Assembly: GCF_003610895.1 (NCBI RefSeq)
Contig: NZ_MCAS01000028.1
Span: 31,256-95,255, forward strand
Length of the DNA: 64,000 bases
Source of the DNA: Paraburkholderia fungorum
Lineage (GTDB): Bacteria; Pseudomonadota; Gammaproteobacteria; Burkholderiales; Burkholderiaceae
Reading direction: 5' to 3'
The position numbers were made by a program, and so were the translations under genes. Below the pieces are notes generated by a model. The model was not told the origin of the DNA and made no database searches. It saw only the letters and a program-made list of their open reading frames with translations. Shown in pieces: positions 26,551-34,641 of this stretch. Position 1 is the stretch's first letter; each line of letters opens with the position of its first letter.

Positions 26551-26901
26551 TCACCTGGACGGCGCCCCAGCCAGCACCCAATCCACTACCGTGCGAATGT
26601 CCGCATCGCTCATTGATTGATGCGCGGGCATCGGAATCATGCCCCATACGCCGGAGCCGCCGTCCTTCACCTTGCGCACCAGTTTTGCCGGCGCTTGCGC
26701 ATCGCCCTTGTACTTTGCAGCGATCTGCTGGAACGACGGGCCGACCAGTTTGCGGTCTACCGCGTGACATCCCATGCAGGCATTCGAGCTCGCAACGATC
26801 TGACCGCGCGGCGCATCGGCCGCACGCGCTGAAGCTGCGAATGCACCGGTCAACACGCTAACCGTCAGCATCGCAGTCATGAAAGCAACGCCCTGCTTCA
26901 T
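26551..26901 (-). CDS. class I cytochrome c (c551/c552-like)
   Basis: A 116-aa secreted electron carrier. It has a Sec signal peptide of about 28 residues ending SARA, the haem attachment motif CMGCH (C42, C45, H46), and a likely axial Met at MIPMPAH around residue 91. Size and layout match small periplasmic monohaem cytochromes of the c551/c552 type. Its ATG overlaps the stop of the BON-lipoprotein gene (ATGA), so it is translationally coupled as the last gene of the yraN-diaA-dolP block. It could feed a terminal oxidase or accept electrons from periplasmic dehydrogenases; the partner is unknown. Confidence 0.9.
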   Translation of the reverse strand: MKQGVAFMTAMLTVSVLTGAFAASARAADAPRGQIVASSNACMGCHAVDRKLVGPSFQQIAAKYKGDAQAPAKLVRKVKDGGSGVWGMIPMPAHQSMSDADIRTVVDWVLAGAPSR

Positions 26902-27689
26902 GGCGTCGTCGCCTTCGGATTGCCCGGATGCACCGAGTTCGAATTGCTGACAGGCGCCGGCGCCTGCTGATCGAGCGGACGCGAGCTCACCGACGAATCG
27001 GGGATCGCACCCACGGTCGGCGCATTCGCATCAGGCTGCGAAGCAGCAGCCGGCGCGCTCGCCGCGGCAGCGGCGGCTGCCGCCTCCTGCGGCTGGATGT
27101 ACTGGAACACCTTCACGACCTGCACCACGCCCGGCACGCGGCTCGCGACGTCGGCGCCACGATTGCCTTCGTCCATGGTGACGAGACCCATCAGATACAC
27201 CGAGCCGCGCTCGGCCACGACCTTGAAGTTGTTCGCCGAAATGTTCTTCTCGGCGATCAAAGCGGTCTTTACGCGTGTCTCAAGATAAGTATCGTTGGTG
27301 CGCGACGAGAACGAACTGGCCGGCATGATCGCCAGTTCGTTGACGATCGTATTGACGTTATTCAAGCCACGCACGATGGTCTCCGCCCGCTGCTTCGACA
27401 CGTCCCCCGCGACTTCGCCCGTCAGCAGCACGCGGCGGTTGAACACCGCCACGTTGACGTGCGCGTTGTCGGGCAAGTTCTGGCTGATCTGCGAGAGCGC
27501 CTTCACCTGCAACTCGCGATCCTCGGTCTGCGCGCCGAGCGTGCGCCGGTCGGTCGCCACCAGCGCGCCGCCGCCCGCCGCGCCGGCGACGGCCAGAAAG
27601 CAACCCTGCAACGTCGCGGACAGCCCCGCCGCGAACCCAACCACCAGCACGGTTCTCACCAGTGTCTTCTTGACGCGGAATACGCTCAT
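26898..27689 (-). CDS. BON-domain outer-membrane lipoprotein (DolP/YraP-like)
   Basis: A 263-aa lipoprotein. A signal peptide ends in the lipobox LQGC (Cys about residue 30), followed by two BON domains (about residues 45-110, VNVAVFNRRVLLTGEVAGD, and 120-195, FKVVAERGSVYLMGLVT). A Pro/Ala/Ser-rich C-terminal tail of ~65 residues is longer than in enterobacterial DolP (191 aa). DolP supports outer-membrane integrity. Identity is backed by synteny: yraN-diaA-dolP divergent from rsmI as in enterobacteria. ATG at 27689 has GGAG 9 nt upstream; a TTG lies one codon earlier. Confidence 0.85.
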   Translation of the reverse strand: MSVFRVKKTLVRTVLVVGFAAGLSATLQGCFLAVAGAAGGGALVATDRRTLGAQTEDRELQVKALSQISQNLPDNAHVNVAVFNRRVLLTGEVAGDVSKQRAETIVRGLNNVNTIVNELAIMPASSFSSRTNDTYLETRVKTALIAEKNISANNFKVVAERGSVYLMGLVTMDEGNRGADVASRVPGVVQVVKVFQYIQPQEAAAAAAAASAPAAASQPDANAPTVGAIPDSSVSSRPLDQQAPAPVSNSNSVHPGNPKATTP

Positions 27690-27715
27690 CAACTAGCTCT
27701 CCTTCGGAATCAATC

Positions 27716-28303
27716 TCAGTCTTCGCCCAGCAACATGGCATCGATGCCGTCGCACAGACAATGGATGGTCAGCAAATGCACTTCCTGAATACGCGCGGTG
27801 CGATCGGACGGCACACAAATCTGGATATCTGTATCGCTCAGGACTTCCTGCACGCGACCGCCGCCCTTGCCGGTCAGCGCGACCACGATCATTTCGCGCT
27901 CGTGCGCGGCCTCGATCGCGGCCAGCACATTGGCGGAATTGCCGGACGTGGTGATCGCCAGCAGCACGTCGCCGGGCTGGCCAAGCGCCCACACCTGCTT
28001 CGAAAAAATCTGCTCGAATGAGTAATCGTTGGCGATAGCGGTGAGCACGGACGTATCGGTGCTCAGCGCGATCGCCGGCAAACCGGGGCGCTCACGCTCG
28101 AAGCGGCCGATCAGTTCGGCGGCGAAATGTTGCGCATCGGCCGCCGAGCCGCCGTTGCCGCACGCAAGAATGCGGCTGCCGTTGGCGAGCGCGGCGAACA
28201 TCGTGTCGATCGCTGCGGCGATCGGCATCGACAGGGTTTCGAGGGCTTCGAGTTTGACTGCCGCGCTGTCGCGGAAGTGTTGTTGAATGCGTTCGACTGA
28301 CAT
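27716..28303 (-). CDS. diaA: SIS-domain protein, DiaA / phosphoheptose isomerase-like
   Basis: A 195-aa cytoplasmic sugar-isomerase-fold protein. GNGGSAADAQHFAAELIGRF (about residues 49-68) and TTSGNSANVLAAI (about 118-130) are the family's sugar-phosphate-binding loops. Sequence alone cannot separate GmhA (heptose-7-phosphate isomerase for LPS) from DiaA (DnaA-binding initiator stimulator). The gene order yraN-diaA-dolP beside rsmI favours DiaA, but databases often call the Burkholderia protein phosphoheptose isomerase. Length equals E. coli DiaA (196 aa). It is 26 bp from dolP and 133 bp from yraN. Confidence 0.82.
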   Translation of the reverse strand: MSVERIQQHFRDSAAVKLEALETLSMPIAAAIDTMFAALANGSRILACGNGGSAADAQHFAAELIGRFERERPGLPAIALSTDTSVLTAIANDYSFEQIFSKQVWALGQPGDVLLAITTSGNSANVLAAIEAAHEREMIVVALTGKGGGRVQEVLSDTDIQICVPSDRTARIQEVHLLTIHCLCDGIDAMLLGED

Positions 28304-28436
28304 CGAGTCTCTGTTTTCTACCGCGAATGGACCGCAATGCGCGGCCGTGTTGTGAAGTCGTATTGCGAGCCGTACCGACGAGGCCCGTACGCGAGCGCAA
28401 GTTTATCTCACTCACGGGCGTTCGCCGCGCACCGCA

Positions 28437-28880
28437 TCAGACTTCGTCGGCACGAAAGGCATCGCGCAGCCATACGAGCCGGCCGGCTTCGAACGCAATC
28501 ACGTCGAAACGGCACGCGGGCTCATCGTGCGAATGTTTGCAGCGGGTTGCCAGATAATGCCGCGCGGCACGCACGATACGCTGCTTCTTCTGCCACCCGA
28601 TGCTTGCAGCCGCGCCGCCGTAATGCCGCTGCGCCCGCGCGCGAACTTCGACGAACACCAGGGCGCCGTCACGCTCACGCATCACCAGATCGATCTCACC
28701 GCCCCTGCACAGCACATTGCGCGCGACGAAGCGCAAACGCTGCCGTTGCAAGAACTCCATCGCACGCGCTTCAAAAGCCGCGCCGACGAGTTTGGACCCG
28801 CCTGGTCCCGAAAAGTTGTGCGGCCGGATTGGGTGGCACAATGGCGGCCTCGTTCTGTCTGTCTGCGTCTTCTGCCTCAT
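28437..28880 (-). CDS. YraN-family (UPF0102) endonuclease-fold protein
   Basis: A 147-aa protein with the UPF0102 pattern: GAAFEARAMEFLQRQRLRFV, then CRGGEIDLVM and LVFVEVRARAQRHYGGAAAS, which hold the acidic residues of a restriction-endonuclease-like fold, and CRFDVIAFE near the end. Family function is unproven; a nuclease role in recombination or Holliday-junction handling has been proposed. The ATG at 28880 has a good GGAG ribosome site but lies inside the rsmI start codon on the other strand, giving ~30 residues before the conserved region. No later start codon fits well. It heads the yraN-diaA-dolP-cytochrome c block. Confidence 0.82.
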   Translation of the reverse strand: MRQKTQTDRTRPPLCHPIRPHNFSGPGGSKLVGAAFEARAMEFLQRQRLRFVARNVLCRGGEIDLVMRERDGALVFVEVRARAQRHYGGAAASIGWQKKQRIVRAARHYLATRCKHSHDEPACRFDVIAFEAGRLVWLRDAFRADEV

Positions 28881-29757
28881 GACTCCTCTCTCCGAACTCG
28901 CGCAGGGGCAGCACTACCCTGCCGCCGCGCTGTATGTGGTGGCCACGCCGATCGGCAACATCGCCGACGTGACGCTGCGTGCGTTGCATGTGCTCGGCCT
29001 GGTGGATCGCATCGCCGCCGAAGACACCCGCAACACAGGCCAATTGCTCGCGCGCTACGGCATCTCGAAACCGCTTGTCGCGGTCCATCAGCACAACGAG
29101 CGGGCCGCGGCGCTGCGCCTGATCGAACATCTGCAAGCGGGCGAACGCGTAGCCTATGTGTCCGACGCGGGCACGCCCGGTATTTCGGACCCCGGCGCGA
29201 AACTCGTCGACGCAGTGCGCGAAGCCGGTTTCCCGGTAATCCCGCTGCCCGGCGCAAGCGCGCTCGCCACCGCGTTGAGCGCGGCCGGCGACTGGGTCGC
29301 AACGTTCTCGTTCCTTGGCTTCCTGCCACCGAAGGCGAAAGCACGCGCTGCGGCACTGCAAGCGCTCGCGAGCCATCCCCACGCAATGGTGTTCTACGAA
29401 GCGCCGCACCGGATCGTCGAAACAGTGCAGGCGTTGGCCGACGCATTCGGTGGCGAGCGCAAGCTGTTGATCGCTCGCGAATTGACGAAGTTACATGAAG
29501 CGCTGCATTGCGGCACCCTGGCCGAAGGGCCAACGTGGCTTGCCGCCGATCCGAACCGGCAACGCGGTGAGTTCGTGCTGGTGGTAGAAGGCGCACAGCC
29601 GGAAGCCGCCGGTGAACACGATCACGACGCGTTGCTGGGCATCCTGCTGGAAGAATTGACGGTGAGCAGCGCGGCAAAAGTCGCGGCGGCCATCACCGGC
29701 GCTTCGCGTAACGCGCTCTACACGCGCGCGTTGGCGCTGAAGAAAGACGAGGAGTAA
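28879..29757 (+). CDS. rsmI: 16S rRNA 2'-O-methyltransferase RsmI
   Basis: A 292-aa cytoplasmic tetrapyrrole-methylase-fold enzyme that methylates the 2'-O of C1402 in 16S rRNA with S-adenosylmethionine. Landmarks are LYVVATPIGNIADVTLRAL near residue 19, AAEDTRNTGQLLARYGI, VAYVSDAGTPGISDPGAKLV and FYEAPHRIVETVQAL. E. coli RsmI has 286 aa. The start ATG overlaps the yraN start codon on the opposite strand and no Shine-Dalgarno sequence is evident, so translation may be leaderless or depend on upstream sequence inside yraN. A 26-nt hairpin without T-run follows the stop (29759-29784). Confidence 0.93.
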   Translation: MTPLSELAQGQHYPAAALYVVATPIGNIADVTLRALHVLGLVDRIAAEDTRNTGQLLARYGISKPLVAVHQHNERAAALRLIEHLQAGERVAYVSDAGTPGISDPGAKLVDAVREAGFPVIPLPGASALATALSAAGDWVATFSFLGFLPPKAKARAAALQALASHPHAMVFYEAPHRIVETVQALADAFGGERKLLIARELTKLHEALHCGTLAEGPTWLAADPNRQRGEFVLVVEGAQPEAAGEHDHDALLGILLEELTVSSAAKVAAAITGASRNALYTRALALKKDEE

Positions 29758-29887
29758 GGCAGACGGGAAGGAATGTCCGTCTGCGGAGACTGCCGACCGC
29801 GCTCGCTACGCGACCCAAAAAAGACCGGCGGCTGCGACCAGCGAGGGTCGATGAACCGAATGGACCGCAAAAAAAGGCCGCGCCATG

Positions 29888-29930
29888 AAAAACACCCCAA
29901 AGATTGGATCAGCGTCCAACTTTTGGGGTG
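29888..29930 (-). terminator. intrinsic terminator for rlpA
   Basis: Read on the minus strand, CACCCCAAA ... TTTGGGGTG (with an inner TTGG/CCAA stem) is followed by TTTTTC. It lies about 100 bp after the rlpA stop, with nothing else on that strand to terminate. Confidence 0.75.
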
Positions 29931-30032
29931 CGGTTCACGATGCGGCCCTTCATTCCCGGCAAACACAACGTGCATTGCCGCCGGGTAGCACGGCGTCACA
30001 AATGCGCCTGCGGCGCGCGCCCAGCCACTAAA

Positions 30033-30635
30033 TTACTTGTCCGCGTTCGAACCCGAGTTCGACGCCAGCGTTTCATTGATCTCAGCGCGCGCTTCCTGGC
30101 GCGTCAACCCTTCGATCTTGACCCGTGCCGTACCCGCATGGCGCATGTCGAGCGCGCTTGCGGCGGCCATCGACAGGTCGATCACCCGGCCACGCGCATA
30201 CGGGCCACGGTCGTTAATACGGACGACAACCGAGCGCGAGGTGGCCGGATTGGTCACGCGAACATACGAGCCGAGCGGCAACGTACGATGCGCCGCGGTC
30301 ATCGCGTGCATGTCGTAGCGTTCGCCGTTGGCGGTGCGGCGGCCATGGAAGCCACGGCCGTACCATGAGGCGCGGCCAGTCTGCTCGAAGTCCGAAATGC
30401 CCGAACCATCGTCCGTGAGCGGCTTGGCATCGGCCAGTGATGCGCCTTTGGCGGCGACATCCGAGGCCGGCGCGCTACCAAAAGCTTGCGGGCCGAAGGA
30501 GCCTGCCTGGACTTTCTTCGTGCTCAGCGGTGCGCCGTTGTCGGACGCGGTGCTTGCACCCGGAGGCGTAGCACAACCGGCCAGCACAAAAAAGGCAAAA
30601 ATAGTCCCCAGACTGCGGGATAACCGAGTTTTCAT
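30033..30635 (-). CDS. rlpA: RlpA-family septal-ring lytic transglycosylase lipoprotein
   Basis: A ~200-aa outer-membrane lipoprotein. The signal MKTRLSRSLGTIFAFFVLAGC ends in a lipobox LAGC. A Ser/Ala-rich linker precedes the double-psi beta-barrel domain with GRASWYGRGFHGRRTANGER, MTAAHRTLPLGSYVRV and VVVRINDRGPYARGRVIDLS. RlpA proteins cleave peptidoglycan glycan strands lacking stem peptides and help daughter-cell separation. There is no C-terminal SPOR domain, unlike E. coli RlpA, so septal targeting may differ. The start at 30635 is chosen for the signal peptide; ATG 30665 and longer forms are possible and none has a ribosome site. A long structured leader or separate RNA lies upstream. 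Confidence 0.85.
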   Translation of the reverse strand: MKTRLSRSLGTIFAFFVLAGCATPPGASTASDNGAPLSTKKVQAGSFGPQAFGSAPASDVAAKGASLADAKPLTDDGSGISDFEQTGRASWYGRGFHGRRTANGERYDMHAMTAAHRTLPLGSYVRVTNPATSRSVVVRINDRGPYARGRVIDLSMAAASALDMRHAGTARVKIEGLTRQEARAEINETLASNSGSNADK

Positions 30636-30793
30636 AAGACGTGCAATCAAATTGTCGAGCCGCATCACGCAAAAGTTGAGCGTGTTGCCTGCGACTCCGG
30701 CGGCAATGGACGACAACGCGCCGCGCGGAAAAGCGCAGTACGTCAAAGCCCGGATGCGGCTCACACAGCCGCTACCGCACGGTTAATTTTCAC

Positions 30794-31097
30794 GTCTGGC
30801 GCAACCTGTCCCCGGCAGCCTGACCAGACCCCACATGCCGCCATCGAACGTGGCAAACACGTTCTTGCGCGCGCAACTCAGCGCACAGGAACAGCGGCGT
30901 AGGCCCCACCCAGCGTCACGGCATTTAAGTCCGTTGCAGGCGCGCGGCGCCTGGCTGGGTAAGACGTGTGCATCGAAAGCATTCGATACCTGATGGCTAC
31001 CTGCAAAACGCCGGTAGCCCATACTTGAGTGGCAATCCGCGTGCCCATTTTTGATGGGGACGCATCGCCGTGTGGCATGCACAATTCCTTGTGCATA
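30794..31097 (-). ncRNA. candidate structured RNA upstream of rlpA
   Basis: This intergenic stretch contains many inverted-repeat stems in ~300 nt. Perfect pairs: ATGCACAA/TTGTGCAT (31077-31096), CCCAT/ATGGG (31044-31058), GGCTACC/GGTAGCC (30995-31019), ATCGAA/TTCGAT (30972-30987), CAGGCGC/GCGCCTG (30937-30953), GAACGTG/CACGTTC (30846-30864), GTCTGG/CCAGAC (30794-30829). ACCCAGC/GCTGGGT (30908-30914, 30954-30960) encloses both CAGGCGC/GCGCCTG and an ACGG/CCGT pair, a three-way junction. A TATAAT box on the minus strand (31109-31104) would start transcription at the first hairpin. It may be a free RNA or the rlpA leader. A minus-strand frame (30878-31135) lacks recognisable protein features. 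No T-rich terminator is visible at its end. Confidence 0.45.
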
Positions 31098-31103
31098 GAG
31101 CGC

Positions 31104-31109
31104 ATTATA
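31104..31109 (-). promoter_or_regulatory. TATAAT -10 box upstream of the structured region
   Basis: Minus-strand TATAAT preceded by GGG, about 7 bp before the first hairpin. The best -35 candidate is TTGCCA, but at a long 20-bp spacing. A CCCAAAA/TTTTGGG inverted repeat (31110-31128) lies between them. Confidence 0.5.
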
Positions 31110-31276
31110 CCCAAAAGAAATTTTTGGGATGGCAAGCGACTGAAAACCTTGAAGAATTTTCACTCCTGCTGCAAAAATGAGCAGCCGAAAGCCCGTTGCA
31201 GCGGGGCTTCCGCGCCCTCGGCGACCATCGGCCAGACGCCGGTACAATCAACGTTTTTCCCTGCGGCGCCGTCACC

Positions 31277-31921
31277 ATGAAAGTCACCTTGATCCCCGTC
31301 ACCCCGTTCCAGCAGAACAGCTCCCTGCTCGTTTGCGAGGCAACAGGACGGGCGGCCGTCGTCGATCCGGGTGGCGACCTTGATGTCATCCAGGGTGAAA
31401 TCGCACGCCAGAACGTGACGGTCGAAAAAGTATTCCTGACACACGGCCACATCGATCATTGCGCTGGCGCAAAGACGCTCGCCACGCATTACGGCGTGCC
31501 GATCGAAGGTCCGCATCCCGACGAAAGCTTCTGGCTCGACAAGCTGCCGGATCAAAGCACGCGCTTCGGCTTTCCCGCTGCCGAGGCGTTCGAGCCGGAC
31601 CGTTGGCTGCAAAACGGCGAGACCGTGCGGTTCGGCGACGAAACCCTCGAGGTCTATCACTGCCCGGGTCACACGCCAGGGCATGTCGTGTTCTTCAGCC
31701 GCGCGCATCGGCTCGCGCTGGTCGGCGACGTGCTGTTCGCCGGCTCGATCGGCCGCACGGATTTTCCGCGCGGCAATCACGCCGACCTGGTGCGCTCGAT
31801 CCGCGAAAAACTCTGGCCACTCGGCGACGACGTCACCTTCGTTCCGGGTCATGGTCCCACCTCCACGTTTGGCGCCGAACGCCGCACCAATCCGTACGTG
31901 GCCGACGGAGTCGAAGCATGA
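31277..31921 (+). CDS. metallo-beta-lactamase-fold hydrolase (glyoxalase II-like)
   Basis: A 214-aa cytoplasmic hydrolase. THGHIDHCAG (about residues 55-64) is the HxHxDH dinuclear metal site. CPGHTPGHVVFF, VGDVLFAGSIGRTDFPRG and FVPGHGPTSTFGAER complete the metal ligands and the hydroxyacylglutathione-hydrolase-like C-terminus. It is shorter than true GloB (~250 aa) and resembles the YcbL group, so thioester hydrolysis is likely but glutathione specificity is not certain. The ATG was chosen at MKVTLIPVTPFQQN, the family start. Its stop overlaps the start of the exonuclease gene (ATGA). Confidence 0.87.
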   Translation: MKVTLIPVTPFQQNSSLLVCEATGRAAVVDPGGDLDVIQGEIARQNVTVEKVFLTHGHIDHCAGAKTLATHYGVPIEGPHPDESFWLDKLPDQSTRFGFPAAEAFEPDRWLQNGETVRFGDETLEVYHCPGHTPGHVVFFSRAHRLALVGDVLFAGSIGRTDFPRGNHADLVRSIREKLWPLGDDVTFVPGHGPTSTFGAERRTNPYVADGVEA

Positions 31922-32547
31922 GCAGCGAAATCTATGTGAGCACGGACGTCGAAGCGGACGGTCCCATTCCCGGTCCGCATTCGATGCTCAGTTTCGCCTC
32001 CGCCGCTTATACGGAAGACAAGCAACTGATCGCCACCTTCTCCGCGAATCTGGAACTGCTCGACGGCGCCACAGCGCATCCGGTGCAGGAAGCCTGGTGG
32101 AAAACGCAGCCGGAAGCATGGGAGGCCTGCCGCAAGGATTTGCAGGATCCGCAGGCCGCGCTCACGGCCTACGTCGAATGGGTCGAGGCGTTGCCGGGCA
32201 AGCCCGTGTTCGTGGCGATGCCGGCCGGTTTCGACTTCACCTATATGTTCTGGTACATGATGCGGTTTGTCGGCCGCTGCCCGTTCTCGTGGTCCGCGCT
32301 CGACATCAAAACGCTGGCCTTCGCGCTGACCGGCCTGCCGTACCGCAAGAACATCAAGCCACGCTTCCCGAAGCACTGGTTCGACGAACATCCGCATACG
32401 CATGTCGCACTCGACGATGCGATCGAGCAGGGCGCGCTCTTCTGCAACATGCTGAAGGATCTGCGGACGTTCCAGGCGGCCATGCCGGCAGCCGGTCAAG
32501 ATGGGGACGGCACAGGACAAAACGCCGCTGAGGAACCGGCAAATTAG
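31918..32547 (+). CDS. DEDDh-type 3'-5' exonuclease-like protein
   Basis: A 209-aa cytoplasmic protein. STDVEADG near residue 8 gives the first Asp and Glu of exonuclease motif I. AGFDFTYM falls where motif II is expected. HTHVALDDAIEQG near the end carries the His and Asp of motif III. This is the DnaQ/RNase T-like fold, though divergent; the usual protein name is a 3'-5' exoribonuclease or hypothetical. The ATG overlaps the preceding hydrolase stop, indicating translational coupling. The C-terminal ~20 residues are low-complexity. Nuclease activity is inferred from motifs. Confidence 0.72.
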   Translation: MSSEIYVSTDVEADGPIPGPHSMLSFASAAYTEDKQLIATFSANLELLDGATAHPVQEAWWKTQPEAWEACRKDLQDPQAALTAYVEWVEALPGKPVFVAMPAGFDFTYMFWYMMRFVGRCPFSWSALDIKTLAFALTGLPYRKNIKPRFPKHWFDEHPHTHVALDDAIEQGALFCNMLKDLRTFQAAMPAAGQDGDGTGQNAAEEPAN

Positions 32548-32637
32548 GTAATCTCCCTCGCCGAACCCGTTTTACATTGCGTTTCGTTTTCGAGACCTCT
32601 ACCATGCGTTGATAGGGCGACGCCAACGGAGGCGCAG

Positions 32638-33096
32638 TTGACACTCGATACGTTCTCTCAAAAAATCCTGCGCCTGCTGCAGCTCGACGCACGCCGGTCC
32701 GTACAAGAGATTTCTGACCAGGTTGGGCTCTCGAGCACCCCATGTTGGCGCCGTATCAAGGATATGGAGCAATCTGGGGTGATCCAGCGCTACACGGCCT
32801 TGCTGGATCGCGAAAAACTCGGTCTGCACGTCTGCGCGCTTGCCCATATCCACCTCACGCGCCATACCGAGGGCGGGGTCGAGCAGTTCGAGCGGGAAAT
32901 CGCCACCTGCCCGGAAGTCACCGAGTGCTACAGCACGACCGGCGAATCCGACTACATCCTCAAGATCGTCGCGCCGGACATCAAGGCGTACGACAGCTTT
33001 CTACACGAACGCATCTTCAAGATTCCCGCCGTCGCTCAGGTGCGCACGAGCGTCGTGCTGCGCGAAATCAAATTCGATACGCAGTTGCCACTGTGA
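32638..33096 (+). CDS. Lrp/AsnC-family transcriptional regulator
   Basis: A 152-aa regulator starting at TTG with ACGGAGG six bases upstream. The N-terminal winged helix (DTFSQKILRLLQLDARRSVQ, EISDQVGLSSTPCWRRIKDM) and C-terminal RAM effector domain (CPEVTECYSTTGESDYILKI, VRTSVVLREIKFDTQLPL) are complete. Lrp-type proteins bind amino acids and activate or repress amino-acid transport and metabolism. No amino-acid gene is adjacent, so the target is unknown. It lies 90 bp after the exonuclease and converges on the CDF transporter gene. Confidence 0.92.
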   Translation: MTLDTFSQKILRLLQLDARRSVQEISDQVGLSSTPCWRRIKDMEQSGVIQRYTALLDREKLGLHVCALAHIHLTRHTEGGVEQFEREIATCPEVTECYSTTGESDYILKIVAPDIKAYDSFLHERIFKIPAVAQVRTSVVLREIKFDTQLPL

Positions 33097-33141
33097 GGCG
33101 GTGAAGCGGCCGTTCGAGCGGCTCAGCTCGCGTGGCGTGCA

Positions 33142-34386
33142 TCAGTTTGTGCTATGCGGCTCTATCGCCTTGACGCGGGCACCAACCTCGCCACTCCCTG
33201 CTTCGGTTGAAGTGCCGCCGTCGTCCGCGAATGTGTCCAACCCTTGCCGCATCGCCAGCTTGCGGGCACCCAGACTGCGTCTGAGCGCCTCCAGATCGAC
33301 ACCCGCGAGAGAGGGCGCTTCGCTGCGGGCCGTGCGCGAATCCGGCGCCGGCAAAACCACTTCGACATCGAGCCCCGTGCTCAGGTAATGCAAATTGATC
33401 GAAGCGGCCTTCACGCCGCCCGCGGCCAATGCCGCATCGACCGCGGCAACGATCCGCTCGCGGGTCGGCAGATTGACGGTTGGGCGCGCAACCGCGTCGT
33501 TCTCCGGGTCGACATGGATCAGCGCGTCGAGAACACGGTTGTCGGCCAGCACGCGCAAGCGCGCCGACTCGGCGATGTAATGCCCTTCCGAGACCGAAAT
33601 CAGCGGGTCGACCAGAATGTGCGCATCGACAAGTGCGAAGTCCCCCATCTTGCGGGTGCGCATTTCGTGCACGTCGCGCACGCCGGGGGTTGCGAGCAAT
33701 AGCGCGCGCATGTCGGCCGAGGCGGCTTCGTCTAGCGCCCGGTCGGAAAGATCCTGCAGCGCGTCCCAGCCGAACGTCCAGCCCATGCGCGCCACCATGA
33801 AGCCGACAATCGCCGCCGCGATCGGATCGAGCAGGGGCACACCCGCAAGGCTCCCGATAATGCCGATGGCGACCACCAGCGAAGAAGCGGCGTCCGAGCG
33901 GGCGTGCCATGCGTTCGCAATCAACATGGCGGAACGCACGCGCTGCGCTTCGCGCAGCATGTATCGAAACAGGCTCTCTTTGGAAATCAGCACCAGCACC
34001 GCGACTGCGAGCGCGCTTACATGGACGGCCGGAATGCTTTGCAAATCGGCAAGACGTGTCCCGGCGCGCCACAACATTCCGACCCCGACCACAATCAGCA
34101 GCGCGCCCAAAAACAGCGACGCAACCGTTTCATAACGGCTGTGTCCGTAATTGTGATCCGCGTCGGGCTTGGCGCCGCTGTGCCGATTGGCGATTAGCAC
34201 GACAAAATCGGAAATCAAATCGGCCAGCGAATGGATACCATCAGCCACCAGCGCCTGAGAATGGGCAAACACTCCGATGACAATTTGCAGCGCCATCAGC
34301 ACCGTATTGAGCGCAATACTGACAAAAGTGCTTTTACGCGCGACGCGATGTTTCTCGGCGGACTGAACGGCGGCGGTGGAAGACAT
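33142..34386 (-). CDS. cation diffusion facilitator (CDF) metal efflux protein
   Basis: A 414-aa inner-membrane divalent-metal/proton antiporter. Six membrane helices occupy roughly residues 20-225. Metal site A is seen as ADGIHSLADLISD in helix 2 and HARSDAASS in helix 5, i.e. H/D residues in both. The DHNYGHSRYETV loop between helices 2 and 3 is typical. The cytoplasmic C-terminal domain (ATPGVRDVHEMRTRKMGDFA onward) is followed by an extra ~100-residue extension not found in short CDFs such as FieF (300 aa). Metal specificity (Zn, Fe, Co, Mn) is not predictable with confidence. Confidence 0.9.
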   Translation of the reverse strand: MSSTAAVQSAEKHRVARKSTFVSIALNTVLMALQIVIGVFAHSQALVADGIHSLADLISDFVVLIANRHSGAKPDADHNYGHSRYETVASLFLGALLIVVGVGMLWRAGTRLADLQSIPAVHVSALAVAVLVLISKESLFRYMLREAQRVRSAMLIANAWHARSDAASSLVVAIGIIGSLAGVPLLDPIAAAIVGFMVARMGWTFGWDALQDLSDRALDEAASADMRALLLATPGVRDVHEMRTRKMGDFALVDAHILVDPLISVSEGHYIAESARLRVLADNRVLDALIHVDPENDAVARPTVNLPTRERIVAAVDAALAAGGVKAASINLHYLSTGLDVEVVLPAPDSRTARSEAPSLAGVDLEALRRSLGARKLAMRQGLDTFADDGGTSTEAGSGEVGARVKAIEPHSTN

Positions 34387-34558
34387 GTTTGAATCGAAGT
34401 GAAAAGTTCAATGCCTGCATTCTACCCGGCGCATCGTGATATGCACTGGAAAGACCACAAAAAATCCTTTTAAATCAGTTGCTTATCTAAACGAAAAGCA
34501 TTCGCGTTCCAGTTTCATGGAGTGCGTGCGACAAAAAATCGCAACAATTTTCTGGGCG

Positions 34559-34595
34559 AAAAAAAACCGCGCCCTGGACGGTACGCGGTTTTTTT
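34559..34595. terminator. bidirectional intrinsic terminator after the H-NS gene
   Basis: An A-run, ACCGCG, a 12-nt loop, CGCGGT and a T-run form a stem extended by A-T pairs. It lies 47 bp after the H-NS stop on the minus strand. Confidence 0.85.
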
Positions 34596-34641
34596 CTGGC
34601 AACAGCGACGCTATAAGCGCGGCTGGTTGACCGTATTGGTA

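Noticed and set aside
30794..31097. Assignment as 6S, SRP, tmRNA or RNase P RNA
   Set aside because: None of the conserved primary motifs of those RNAs could be seen; kept only as an unnamed candidate.
30878..31135. 85-codon minus-strand frame as a small protein gene
   Set aside because: It coincides with the hairpin-rich region and has no ribosome site or recognisable content; RNA structure explains the sequence better.
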